DNA from: SAR202 cluster bacterium
GTDB lineage: Bacteria; Chloroflexota; Dehalococcoidia; Lucifugimonadales; UBA3495
Assembly: GCA_016872385.1 (NCBI GenBank)
Contig: VGZV01000009.1
Span: 1-63,451 of the forward strand
Length of the DNA: 63,451 bases
Reading direction: 5' to 3'
Part shown: piece after piece, positions 1 to 7,414 of the stretch
Layout of the letters: each line of letters begins with the position of its first letter
Position numbering within the stretch: the first letter of the stretch is position 1
The notes under the pieces: generated by a model
Database searches by the model: none
Seen by the model: the letters and a program-made list of their open reading frames with translations, nothing else
What the model was told of the DNA's origin: nothing
Program-made: the position numbers and the translations under genes

Positions 1-99
1 TGAGTCCTTCGGCTGAAGGACGAAGGGTCTAAAATGCCAGGATTTTAGATTCTTCGTCCCGATGCAATCGGGACTCAGAATGACATTTTGGGCAAAGCC
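1..99 (-). mobile_element. MITE family A, copy 1 (cut by window edge)
   Basis: The segment ends in GGGCAAAGCC, the terminal inverted repeat of the element also seen at 2432-2542, 15342-15505 and 57198-57308. Read on the minus strand it begins GGCTTTGCCCAAAATGTCAT and contains the same TCCCGATGCAATCGGGA hairpin core. The other end lies before the window, so the target duplication cannot be tested; the base-pairs at 100-108 would be one copy of it. There is no coding capacity. The rest of the stretch up to position 336 shows no gene or recognisable signal. Confidence 0.7.
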
Positions 100-336
100 A
101 TACTTCATGCATGGCTAGCTACGACTTGATTCTCTGAAGCAGGCATAGTCCTGGCGTCAAGTATATAATCCCCGTTCTAACAATCTCTCCCCTCACTGGA
201 ACCTGACTCCATAACCCCCCGAAGCTGAAATCCGCCCTCGCATCGGGGAGCAAGGCCCCATCATCTGGGCCCAGTTCAGGCACAACAACACCCTTGCACC
301 AGCGTACACGGTGGCATAAGCTGTGGAGCTGTAGGC

Positions 337-537
337 ATGACTACTATTGAGGAAATCAAGGAAGCGGTAGCCCAACTCTCCTCCGACGACCTGGCTGTCT
401 TCCGCACCTGGTTCGCTGAGTTTGACTGGCAGGTCTGGGATGAGCAACTGGAACGAGATGTGGCTTCTGGGCGTCTGGATATCTTAGCTGACGAAGCGCT
501 CCAAGACTTCAGCCAGGGCCGCACCAACCCCCTGTGA
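337..537 (+). CDS. putative type II antitoxin (66 aa)
   Basis: A small acidic protein starting MTTIEEIKEAVAQLSSDDL and carrying a helix-rich pattern (FRTWFAEFDWQVWDEQLERD, then a short D/E-rich tail) common in antitoxins that precede RelE/ParE-type toxins. Its stop codon overlaps the GTG of the next reading frame by 4 bases (GTGA), the usual antitoxin-first arrangement. A weak GGAG lies upstream of the ATG. The product would bind and neutralise the downstream RNase-type toxin and probably autoregulate the pair. The family assignment is inferred from size, composition and position. Confidence 0.6.
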   Translation: MTTIEEIKEAVAQLSSDDLAVFRTWFAEFDWQVWDEQLERDVASGRLDILADEALQDFSQGRTNPL

Positions 538-794
538 GGCACAGAGCAACGCCACGTTTCTGGCGTAGCTAGCATCAGCTACCCGTTGAAATCCAACGCT
601 TGGCAGACCGATGCTACGGATTGCTGAGGCAAGAGCCGCGGCACCCCTCTTTGCAGTTCAAGAAAATGGGGCGATTCTGGTCAATCCGCGTGGGGCTACA
701 TTACCGAGCTTTGGCGGTGGAGCAAGAAGGGGAGTTACTCTGGTTCTGGATTGGGTCACACGCAGAGTACGACGAACTTCTGAGGCGGATGTAA
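534..794 (+). pseudogene. RelE/ParE-like toxin interrupted by an amber codon
   Basis: From the GTG at 534, which overlaps the antitoxin stop, the frame reads MRHRATPRFWRS, then TAG at 570-572, then HQLPVEIQRLADRCYGLLRQ and on to the end at 794. Without the stop it would be an 86-residue toxin with a typical N-terminal TPRFW, a basic core (SLQFKKMG..WSIRVGLHYRALA) and C-terminal WIGSHAEYDELL. The region after the stop can still start at TTG 600 (64 aa), but it would lack the first helix. It is most likely an inactivated mRNA-interferase toxin beside an intact antitoxin. Read-through or a sequencing error are alternatives. Confidence 0.7.
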
Positions 795-818
795 GGCGGC
801 GTCCCATTGACGGCTACC

Positions 819-2027
819 ATGACTCCCGAAGCTGAAATTTGCCGCCGCATCCAGTCCCAGGGGGCCATCACCCTCGCTGAGTTCATGGACGTGGCCCTGT
901 TCTGGCCTCGGGGCGGCTACTACCTGTCCCGCAACCCCATTGGCCCCTCCGGCGACTACTACACCAGCCCGTTAGTCCATCCCGCTTTTGGCGCGCTGCT
1001 GGCGGTGCAGCTTTACCAGATGTGGCTGCTGCTGGACCGGCCCAACCCCTTCACCGTGGCGGAGCCGGGCGCAGGCGGCGGCCAGCTTTGCCGGGACATC
1101 CTCGCCGCTGCGCAGCAACTGCCTGCCGCCTTTGGCCGCAGTCTGCGCTACGTCTGCCTGGACCGTCGGATGGACAATGGGCAGGACAGTGTCCTGATCA
1201 ATGTCCAGGGCTTTCCGTCAGTTACTCGCCTTACTTCTGATGGCATCCCCCTGCGTCATCTCAAGGGTTGCATCTTATCCAACGAGTTGCTGGATGCCTT
1301 TCCGGTGCACCAGGTGACCTGCCAGCAAGGCAAGCTGCGGGAAAATTATGTAACCCTGCAAGGTGACGCTCTGGCAATTATTGCTGGCGAGCCTTCCACC
1401 TCCCGCCTGGCAACCCGGCTGTCCGAGTTAGGCATCGCGCTGGCTGAGGGCCAGATTGCTGAAATCAACCTGGGGCTGGAGGACTGGGCTAGCCAGGGCG
1501 CCGCCGCTCTGGACGCCGGGTTTGTGCTGACCATTGACTACGGGCATCCGGCGCAAGAGCTTTATTCCGCGGAGCGGCGGCCCCGGGGCACGCTGGTGAC
1601 TTACTACCAGCACGTCCAGACCGACGCTCCCCTGCGGCGCATTGGGCATCAGGACATCACCGCCCAGGTGGACTTCACCTCGGTAGTCAATGCCGGACGC
1701 CGAGCCGGTTTGCAGCCGCTGGGCTTCACCACCCAGGGCCAGTTCCTGGAAAACCTGGGGCTGGGGGATTTCCAGCGCCGCCTTGCCTCGCTGGGCTTGC
1801 CCCGGCAGGAGTTGCGGGCCAGCCAGGCCGGGCTGGCGGCCTTGGCCGGACCTGGCGGCCTGGGGGGCTTCAAGGCGCTAGTTCAGGGCAAGAACGTGGG
1901 GCAGCCGGAACTGTGGGGATTTACTCCGGCAGACACCGCGCGGGAGTTGGTTGAGGACCTGCCTGTGCCGATGTTGACGCCCCGGCATTTGCGGCTGGCC
2001 GGCGGGGGATGGACTCAGGCGGCATAA
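819..2027 (+). CDS. SAM-dependent methyltransferase, MidA/NDUFAF7 family
   Basis: About 402 aa. It opens MTPEAEICRRIQSQGAITLA followed by a FMDVALFWPRGGYY block, the start expected for the MidA (DUF185, COG1565) family. Next come a SAM-binding segment FTVAEPGAGGGQL and the family region LSNELLDAFPVH; TIDYGHPAQELY lies further on. Mitochondrial NDUFAF7 methylates an arginine of complex I subunit NDUFS2, and bacterial members are thought to methylate protein arginines. An upstream TTG at 807 with AAGGCGG before it could also start translation; the ATG at 819 fits the family better. It stands alone, with the convergent operon 12 bases beyond its stop. Confidence 0.8.
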   Translation: MTPEAEICRRIQSQGAITLAEFMDVALFWPRGGYYLSRNPIGPSGDYYTSPLVHPAFGALLAVQLYQMWLLLDRPNPFTVAEPGAGGGQLCRDILAAAQQLPAAFGRSLRYVCLDRRMDNGQDSVLINVQGFPSVTRLTSDGIPLRHLKGCILSNELLDAFPVHQVTCQQGKLRENYVTLQGDALAIIAGEPSTSRLATRLSELGIALAEGQIAEINLGLEDWASQGAAALDAGFVLTIDYGHPAQELYSAERRPRGTLVTYYQHVQTDAPLRRIGHQDITAQVDFTSVVNAGRRAGLQPLGFTTQGQFLENLGLGDFQRRLASLGLPRQELRASQAGLAALAGPGGLGGFKALVQGKNVGQPELWGFTPADTARELVEDLPVPMLTPRHLRLAGGGWTQAA

Positions 2028-2038
2028 AGACTTTGACA

Positions 2039-2780
2039 TCAGTTCGTGTTTAATACACAATTACCTATGTCTGTCAGCAGTTTATCTATCAGCCCCACCG
2101 TAGACCACGTCCAGGACCATTCAGTTGTGTCGTCCAACCGGTGGTGGTAAGGATTTCTGAGGTATGAGACTACTCCCACAAGCATGTTTCGGAAGGCAAT
2201 TCTTACCGCCTTGTCACTGCTTATCGAAAGCATAGGATTGTCCGGATTCGTTAGCTTATTTACCAGATTCTCCCCTTGTCGTTCAGAGGAGTTAGGAATT
2301 GCTTTGGCTAAAACTTCAATGGGCGGGCGGCTCCGGATACGACTCTCAAGAATCGTGGTTGCTTCCCTAACTACTCTGTCGTAATTACCTGGAGCATTGA
2401 GAAGGTCTGCACATCGCTTGCGTAATTCCTCGGCTTTACCCAAAATGTCATTCTGAGTCCCGATGCAATCGGGACTCAGGGTGACAATAATTGTATGCAA
2501 AACGTTACTGACTATCGAAATCCATACTTTTTGGGCAAGGCCGTAATTCCTCAAGAAACTCGGTTGGGTTTGGCAATTGGGATAACTCGGATTGGCTTGT
2601 TGGAGGGTCTGTAACCCTTTGTAACTCACCACGCCTGTGTGCCTTTTCAAGCTCATTCTTTTGGTGAACTGCATTAGTATATTCACCAAATAGGCGCAGG
2701 AAGTCTTCAAGTACATGAATCATTTGTGTTTTATCAAACTGATGACGCATATATTTATGATATGGGGAATTCTCCCTCAC
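2039..2780 (-). pseudogene. TIGR02391-like (Ymh-type) gene split by a MITE
   Basis: The reading frame starts at GTG 2780, overlapping the stop of the HD gene by 4 bases (GTGA). It encodes MRENSPYHKY...PTEFLEEL before running into an insertion at 2432-2542. Beyond the insertion the gene resumes in another frame as EELRKRCADLLNAPGNYDRV...MLVGVVSYLRNPYHHRLDD, a pattern resembling the C-terminal domain of TIGR02391/Ymh proteins. Removing the 111-bp element and one 10-bp target copy (121 bp) restores one continuous frame of exactly 207 codons. The gene therefore appears recently broken. The function of the family is unknown; domain assignment is moderate. Confidence 0.75.
2432..2542. mobile_element. 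MITE family A, copy 2 (111 bp) inside a gene
   Basis: Ends are GGCTTTACCCAAAA and TTTTGGGCAAGGCC, inverted repeats of 14 bp with two mismatches. They are flanked by identical GTAATTCCTC at 2422-2431 and 2543-2552, a 10-bp target duplication. The interior holds the TCCCGATGCAATCGGGA hairpin between TCATTCTGAG and CTCAGGGTGA arms. There is no open reading frame, so movement would need a transposase supplied elsewhere. The host is the minus-strand TIGR02391-like gene, frameshifted by this insertion. Confidence 0.88.
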
Positions 2781-3352
2781 CCAGTCCCCGTGCGCAGGTC
2801 AATCTGCTCCGCCACGGGCTTCATGCTTTCCACCACAAAGGCAATGTGAGCATCCAAGTCCAGCCCCAGCTCCGCCGCGCCTTTGATGATATCCTCCCGG
2901 TTCACGTCCCGGGCAAAGGCTTTGTCCTTCATCTTGCGCCGCACCGACTGGGGCGTCACCTCGTCCAGGTTCCTGGAGGGCCGCACCAGGGCCACGGCGC
3001 GGATGAAGCCGGAAAGCTCGTCCACGGCGTACAGGGTGTGCTCCATTAACGATTGGCGGGGGATGCCGGTGTGGTCGCCGTGGGTCAGTACTGCCCGGAC
3101 AATGTCCTCAGGGTAGCCGTGCTGCCGCAGCAAGTCCGCCCCAAAGGTGGGATGGGACTCTGGGGTGGGGCAAATCTCCCAGTCAAAGTCGTGCAGCAGC
3201 CCGGCAATGCCCCAGCGGTGCTCATCCTCGCCGTGTTTGCGGGCGTACCCGCGCATAGCCGCCTCCACGGTGAACAGATGCTTCATCAGCATGTCGGTCT
3301 TCACGTGGCGGCGGATGAACTCCAGCGTCTGGTCCCTATCCATCACGTCCAT
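2777..3352 (-). CDS. HD-domain (HDIG-type) phosphohydrolase-like protein
   Basis: 191 aa from ATG 3352, preceded by a strong GGAGGA, overlapping the end of trmI by 17 bases. The HD motif is LLHDFDWE (His54-Asp55), with an upstream metal-type His in MKHLFTVE (His25) and a later LTHGDHTGIP. This is the compact HDIG form found in many bacterial metal-dependent phosphohydrolases. C-terminal helices end in EQIDLRTGTG. Substrate is unknown. It is third in the cupin-trmI-HD-TIGR02391 set, all joined by overlapping stop and start codons, so the four are probably co-translated. Confidence 0.8.
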   Translation of the reverse strand: MDVMDRDQTLEFIRRHVKTDMLMKHLFTVEAAMRGYARKHGEDEHRWGIAGLLHDFDWEICPTPESHPTFGADLLRQHGYPEDIVRAVLTHGDHTGIPRQSLMEHTLYAVDELSGFIRAVALVRPSRNLDEVTPQSVRRKMKDKAFARDVNREDIIKGAAELGLDLDAHIAFVVESMKPVAEQIDLRTGTG

Positions 3353-4301
3353 CAGAGTCCTCCTCCAAATCCGCTTCCGCTCTTGGTTCGACAGGCTCAC
3401 CATGAGCGGAGCCAAACTGTTCGCCATGAGCTGAACCAGGCCGCTCGTCCTGAGCTTGTCGAAGGACGGGTGCGGGCAGCGGATTGGAGGCAGTGCCAAT
3501 AACCCGTGGCTGGCAGCGCACCGCCGTGACCAGAAACCCGCTGTGGGCCACCATGCGGTGGGCGGGCCGCACGCTGCGCTCGGTGACTTGCCAGGAACGC
3601 AGCAGCGTCTCCACCGTCTCGATGAGTTGGAACCGCCCGTCCTTTTGCAAGGCCAAGACCAACTGGTGCACCTGGAGGATGGTAGGCAAAAAGCTGAGTA
3701 GGATGCCGCCCATGACCAGGGCGTCTCCGGCGTGGGCTGCCACCTGCCACGGCTCCGGCACGTCCAGCACGATGCGGTCCACCTGTTTCTCGGCAATGCC
3801 TTGGTAGATGTCGCCAATTTTAACTGTGTGGTTGGAGGCATCGGCCACCAATCGCTGGATGTTCTTGACGGCGCGAGGCGCCACCGACTCCTCAATTTCG
3901 TAGGTGATAACCCGGCCCGCCGGGCCCACGGCCCGCAGCAGCGCCGCCGTCAGCGAGCCGGAACCCAGGCCGCCCTCCACCACTGTGGCGCCGGGGAAAA
4001 TGTCCGCCAGGGTTATGATGTTGCCCAGGTCCTTGGGGTAGATAATCTGCGGGCCGCGCGGCATCTCCCGCACCACGTCGCCCAGGGTAGGCCGTACTGC
4101 CAGCAGGGTGTGGCCCCGGTCGGTGCGGTACCAGCCGCCCACGCTGTGCTCCAGCAGCAGATTGTGAGGCAGCCGCCCCAGGTGGCTGTGAAATATCTGG
4201 TCAGGGGCCAGGGTAAGCATGTACCGGCGTGCCTTGCGGTCAATAAGCAAGGCCAGGTCGCCCTGGTGGAACAGGTTCTTGTCAGGGGCAGGAGTGGTCA
4301 T
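3336..4301 (-). CDS. trmI: tRNA (adenine-N1-)-methyltransferase, TrmI family
   Basis: 321 aa. It catalyses SAM-dependent m1A58 formation in the T-loop of tRNA in related bacteria and archaea. Seen here: an N-terminal beta domain (FHQGDLALLIDRKARRYMLT, LRLPHNLLLEHSVGG-like region), the SAM motif VVEGGLGSGSLTAALLRAVG, acidic residue in VITYEIEE, and IVLDVPEPW in the position of the catalytic DLPEPW. The last roughly 45 residues (from PAPVLRQAQDERPG) are translated from a dispersed repeat rather than family sequence, so the original C-terminus has been replaced or extended. The ATG overlaps the cupin stop (ATGA). Confidence 0.9.
   Translation of the reverse strand: MTTPAPDKNLFHQGDLALLIDRKARRYMLTLAPDQIFHSHLGRLPHNLLLEHSVGGWYRTDRGHTLLAVRPTLGDVVREMPRGPQIIYPKDLGNIITLADIFPGATVVEGGLGSGSLTAALLRAVGPAGRVITYEIEESVAPRAVKNIQRLVADASNHTVKIGDIYQGIAEKQVDRIVLDVPEPWQVAAHAGDALVMGGILLSFLPTILQVHQLVLALQKDGRFQLIETVETLLRSWQVTERSVRPAHRMVAHSGFLVTAVRCQPRVIGTASNPLPAPVLRQAQDERPGSAHGEQFGSAHGEPVEPRAEADLEEDSDGRDG
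3385..3467. repeat. dispersed GCTCACC/GTCGAAGG repeat
   Basis: This segment has GGTTCGACAGGCTCACCATG and, farther on, the partner CTCGTCCTGAGCTTGTCGAA, forming an inverted pair. The same motif occurs at 8525-8611 and 15521-15599. Here it lies inside the 3' end of trmI and is translated. This motif is common across bacterial genomes; its mobility mechanism is not evident. Confidence 0.75.
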
Positions 4302-4690
4302 GCTTTAACTGAAGGGGGCCTGCTCCCTTCCATGTAGTGCGTGTGCTTTTCCGAGTAGGGATCCAGGGCCGGAAAGAATACCATGATGCGGGCATCCTGG
4401 GCGCTGACAATTTTGAAGCCGTGGGCTACGCCGGGCGGCACTACCACCGTGTGGTCCTTCCCCACGGTGTAGGTCTCTCCGGCGATGCTCACCTCCAGGG
4501 CGCCCTCCATAACTACGATAATCTCGTCCACGTTGTGAGTGTGTATGGGCGCTCCCGCCCCGGTCCGGGCGGTGCTGATGTTGAAGGTGCTGGTCACGCC
4601 CTGGGCGGCTCCGGCAATGTCCCACTTGCGGTAGCCGGGTCGCCAGGGCACTTCCGGGGCCTGGTGGTGGTCAATAATGGGCATAAACAA
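4298..4690 (-). CDS. cupin-fold protein
   Basis: 130 aa, a single conserved beta-barrel cupin. Motif 1 is seen in PIHTHNVDEIIVVMEGALEV (metal ligands His, His, Glu) and motif 2 in VVPPGVAHGFKIV (His). The start is MFMPIIDHHQ; the second Met is an alternative. Such small cupins serve as dioxygenases, isomerases or sugar-binding domains and cannot be assigned a substrate from sequence. It is the first gene of the minus-strand operon leading into trmI (4-base overlap). Confidence 0.85.
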   Translation of the reverse strand: MFMPIIDHHQAPEVPWRPGYRKWDIAGAAQGVTSTFNISTARTGAGAPIHTHNVDEIIVVMEGALEVSIAGETYTVGKDHTVVVPPGVAHGFKIVSAQDARIMVFFPALDPYSEKHTHYMEGSRPPSVKA

Positions 4691-4924
4691 CTCCCGGTGT
4701 TATAACTGGGCTGCCGTGTGCCTCGCTATTTTACGATATTGGGCCGTGGACAGAAACATGCTGCTGCCAGTATACGGATAGCGGGGGCGGCGCAGGGGCG
4801 CTGCTTGCTGCGTCCCACATTGTTAGGGGTGAGGCTGGCCTCGCCCCAACTGATTTGTCGAAGCAAGAGACGTCACGCTATAAGCCTGATGCTGCGATAC
4901 TGCTCAGTAGTCTATAATAACCCC

Positions 4925-5170
4925 ATGCAGCTGAACGTAAGATTCTTTGCCCTGTACCGGGAACGGGCCGGCCGGAGCACGGACACGGTGCAGCTTCCGG
5001 AGGAGGCCACGGTGGCTGACCTGGTCCGGGAGGTGCGCCGCCGGTTCCCCCGGCTGGCCCCGCCCGGGGTCAATATCGTGGTGGCAGTCAACACCGAATA
5101 TGCCTCTTCCGATAAGAAGCTGCGCCCTGGCGACGAGATTTGCCTTATCCCGCCGGTCAGCGGAGGTTAG
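4925..5170 (+). CDS. moaD: molybdopterin synthase sulfur carrier subunit MoaD
   Basis: 81 aa with ubiquitin-like fold. It begins MQLNVRFFALYRERAGR, has the central LPEEATVADLVREV and ends PPVSGG, the C-terminal Gly-Gly that is adenylated and thiocarboxylated by MoeB-type enzymes. It donates sulfur in conversion of cPMP to molybdopterin together with MoaE, whose gene follows after 3 bases. A TATAAT at 4913-4918 lies only 6 bases before the ATG, so a leaderless or near-leaderless transcript is possible. The 234 bases between the cupin start and this ATG show nothing else. Confidence 0.93.
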   Translation: MQLNVRFFALYRERAGRSTDTVQLPEEATVADLVREVRRRFPRLAPPGVNIVVAVNTEYASSDKKLRPGDEICLIPPVSGG

Positions 5171-5173
5171 CGC

Positions 5174-5629
5174 GTGATAAAAGCGGGCATGATTGAAATA
5201 ACTGACCTGCCCCTGGAACCGGAGAAAATCACCGCCCAGGTCTGCAAGGACACCAACGGCGCGGTGGTAACTTTCCTGGGGACCACCCGCCTCTACTCCG
5301 AGGGCAAAAAGGTGGTGCGCCTTGAGTACGAGGCCTACGAAAGCATGGCCTGCAAAAAGCTGGCTGAAATTTGCCAGGAAATCAAAGCCGAGTTCGGTGT
5401 GGAAGACATCGCCATTGCCCACCGCACCGGCGTGGTGGACATTGGGCAAATTAGCCTGGTGGTGGCGGTGGCTTCGCCCCACCGCAAAGAGGCTTTCCTG
5501 GCCTGTCACGAGATTGTTAACCGGCTGAAAGAGACCGTTCCCATTTGGAAGAAGGAGTTCTTTGAGGACGGCTCCCGGTGGGTGGCCTGCGACGACCACC
5601 AGTTTAACCCCCAAGGACATAAGCACTAA
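5174..5629 (+). CDS. moaE: molybdopterin synthase catalytic subunit MoaE
   Basis: 151 aa. It converts cyclic pyranopterin monophosphate to molybdopterin with MoaD. Family blocks seen: GAVVTFLGTTRLYSEGKKV, LEYEAYESMACKKL, IAHRTGVVDIGQISLVVAV, SPHRKEAFLAC and ETVPIWKKEFFEDGSRWV with the catalytic lysines. GTG at 5174 is preceded by GGAGG at a good distance; ATG at 5189 (MIEITDLPL) is an alternative. The product would supply the cofactor of molybdoenzymes such as the oxidase subunit encoded at 54784-57111. Confidence 0.93.
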   Translation: MIKAGMIEITDLPLEPEKITAQVCKDTNGAVVTFLGTTRLYSEGKKVVRLEYEAYESMACKKLAEICQEIKAEFGVEDIAIAHRTGVVDIGQISLVVAVASPHRKEAFLACHEIVNRLKETVPIWKKEFFEDGSRWVACDDHQFNPQGHKH

Positions 5630-5711
5630 ATTCCCCGGGGAGCTGGAGCGGAAGGCAGGATGCTGGCCAACAGGAAATCCTCCCAACCTCCCTTTGCAAA
5701 AATCCCCCCAA

Positions 5712-5731
5712 CCCCCCTTTAAAAAGGGGGG
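5712..5731. repeat. C6T3/A3G6 hairpin repeat
   Basis: CCCCCCTTTAAAAAGGGGGG is a near-perfect palindrome flanked by GGAGGATTTC/GAAATCCTCC-like arms. A close relative (C6T3-CGC-A3G6) lies at 10439-10459 at the end of hpnG. It could form a strong hairpin upstream of the cohesin/dockerin gene and may have displaced that gene's original start region. Confidence 0.6.
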
Positions 5732-5784
5732 CGCAGGGAGGATTTCTCATTCGAGCAGCCGCTCTTGGACTGGCCTTCGCCTCG

Positions 5785-6916
5785 TTGTTCCTGGCCCTGC
5801 CTCTCTCCCGCCCAGTCCACGCCGCGCCCGTTTCCCTGACCCTCTGCCGCGCCCAGGTAACTCCCTGTCAGCAGGAAATGAAATTGCTGCCCGGCCAGGA
5901 AGTAGGCCTGGACCTGGTCTATCAGGACTCCGGCCGGCCGGTGTTGCCCCTGGTAGCCTGGGAACTGCACCTGGATATTGACCCCGCCGCAGCCGTGGAG
6001 TTGGTCATTCCCCCTGGGAATGGGCAACCTGTGCAGGAGCAGGGAGACCCAGTACTGGCCCTGGAGGGGTTGCAGTCCCTGGCGAGTCCAGGGGCTGAGG
6101 CTGGCGGCCAGTACTTCACCGTGCAAAATCAGTACGATGCCCAGTCCGGTAGGCTGGACTACGCCGTCACTCTGCTGGGCTTCCAGCCGGGGCAGGAGCC
6201 TCTTGGGGTTGCACCATTGGCCCACCAGGGTAAGATAGTCCTGGGGCGCATAACTCTGCGGAGTATCGGCAAAGGCGTGGTCGGCTTCAACTTGAAGAAC
6301 GGCCCTGCCGCCCTGCAAGTAGTGGCCCTGGAGGCATCGGGGGGGCTTGACTACGCTGAAGCAGGATGGCCCAGGCGCTCCGCTGGCGGTGGTGGAGGTG
6401 GACCCGGCAGTGCCGCCCGCAACCTTGTCTGGACGTGTGGGCACTCCTTCGAGTGCAAGCAATCACCCTGCGCTGCCGTTGGAACTGTCTTTCTGGGCTG
6501 CCGGAGCGGTCCCGACGTGGCGCAGCGGTGCTGCCGCTGCGCCTCTGGCAGTGTTTCACGGCGTGAACCCTGACATAGAAGGGGCTTTTCAAATAGATGA
6601 CCTCAGCCCAGCGCTTTTGCCTGCGGGACTCTATGACCTTCGGGTGCAACGTCCCGGCTCGTTGGCGGTGCTGGCGGCGGGTATAAAGCTGCCTGCGCTG
6701 CCAGGCGCAGAAGTCCACTTCAGACATCCTCCGGCAGGCGACCTGGACGGCGACAACCTGGTGGATGCCGTTGATATCCAGTCCTTGCGCGCCAGCTTTG
6801 GGCGGCAAGGCGGGCACGCGGCATTTAACCCGCTGGCGGACTTTAACGGCGATGGGTTGGTGGATGGGCAGGACTTTTCTCTGCTGGCTCGGAACTACCA
6901 GAAGCGGGGCGACTAG
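5785..6916 (+). pseudogene. secreted cohesin/dockerin-type protein, frameshifted at a G7 run
   Basis: The first frame (from TTG 5785; the open frame continues upstream and supplies RAAALGLAFASLFLALPL, a signal peptide) encodes a cohesin-like beta domain with LLPGQEVGLDLVYQDSGRP and YAVTLLGFQPGQEPLG. It is followed by a second frame encoding a beta-rich region and a type I dockerin: GDLDGDNLVDAVDIQSL and DFNGDGLVDGQDFSLLARN, two Ca-binding repeats. The switch falls at seven Gs (6339-6345); six Gs would give EASGGLTTLKQDGPGAP in one frame. It is either a real frameshift or a homopolymer error. Cohesin plus dockerin in one chain suggests self-assembly or attachment at the cell surface. Confidence 0.75.
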
Positions 6917-6964
6917 CTGCTGCTTTTGCCGCACCGGACTGGCCCGAAATCTATACTGAAGCTG

Positions 6965-7097
6965 AGTAGTGTATCAGTTTGCTTAAGGACTCAACTCGTC
7001 ACACCGGCCTTCGCCGGTGTCCAGATACAGAATAGATACAATTCTCTACTGGATTCCGGCTTTCGCCGGAATGACGAAGGGCTAATTGATACACTAC
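6965..7097. mobile_element. MITE family B, copy 1
   Basis: Ends GTAGTGTATCAGTTTGC and (minus strand) GTAGTGTATCAATTAGC form the inverted repeat. The 9-bp CTGAAGCTG flanks both sides (6956-6964 and 7098-7106), consistent with a target duplication. The interior has CACACCGGCCTTCGCCGGTG and a second TTCCGGCTTTCGCCGGAA hairpin. Noncoding, about 133 bp. Related copies lie at 15110-15241 and 59028-59161. Confidence 0.83.
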
Positions 7098-7122
7098 CTG
7101 AAGCTGTTACTCCTTGCGACGC

Positions 7123-7282
7123 AGGGCTGTTTCATTCTCGGGCTTGGAGGAATACATTGTTGATTGAATTGAGTAGTCCCGATTTTATCGGACGTATCGA
7201 AATCAACAGTAACATGGTCTCGATACGTCCCAACACCGTCGGGACTACTCGACCAGCATCTGCTGGAAAATGAAACGACCCT
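7123..7282. mobile_element. MITE family C, copy 1
   Basis: Inverted ends AGGGCTGTTTCATTCTCG and (minus strand) AGGGTCGTTTCATTTTCC bound a 160-bp noncoding segment. The interior is an inverted repeat of GAGTAGTCCCGA blocks. The copy at 23507-23663 has the same interior. The flanks show no convincing duplication here, so the insertion may be old. With copy B1 it fills most of the gap between the dockerin gene and the polyprenyl synthase; nothing else is seen in that gap apart from the promoter. Confidence 0.7.
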
Positions 7283-7302
7283 GCCGCGCGACCGTGCTGG
7301 CC

Positions 7303-7331
7303 TTGACAGTCCCTGGGGCCTTTGCTAGCAT
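7303..7331 (+). promoter_or_regulatory. sigma70-type promoter of the hopanoid cluster
   Basis: TTGACA (7303-7308), 17-base spacer, TAGCAT (7326-7331). The identical -35/-10 pair with the same spacing stands upstream of sufB. It lies about 84 bases before the polyprenyl synthase ATG and could drive the whole cluster. Confidence 0.6.
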
Positions 7332-7414
7332 TCCGGCCACCGGGTTCTGCAATGTTGTTCCCCTTCCGTCCTGATGTTCCCATTCTCCTGCGCCCAGACT
7401 TTGTGAAGGGTGAC

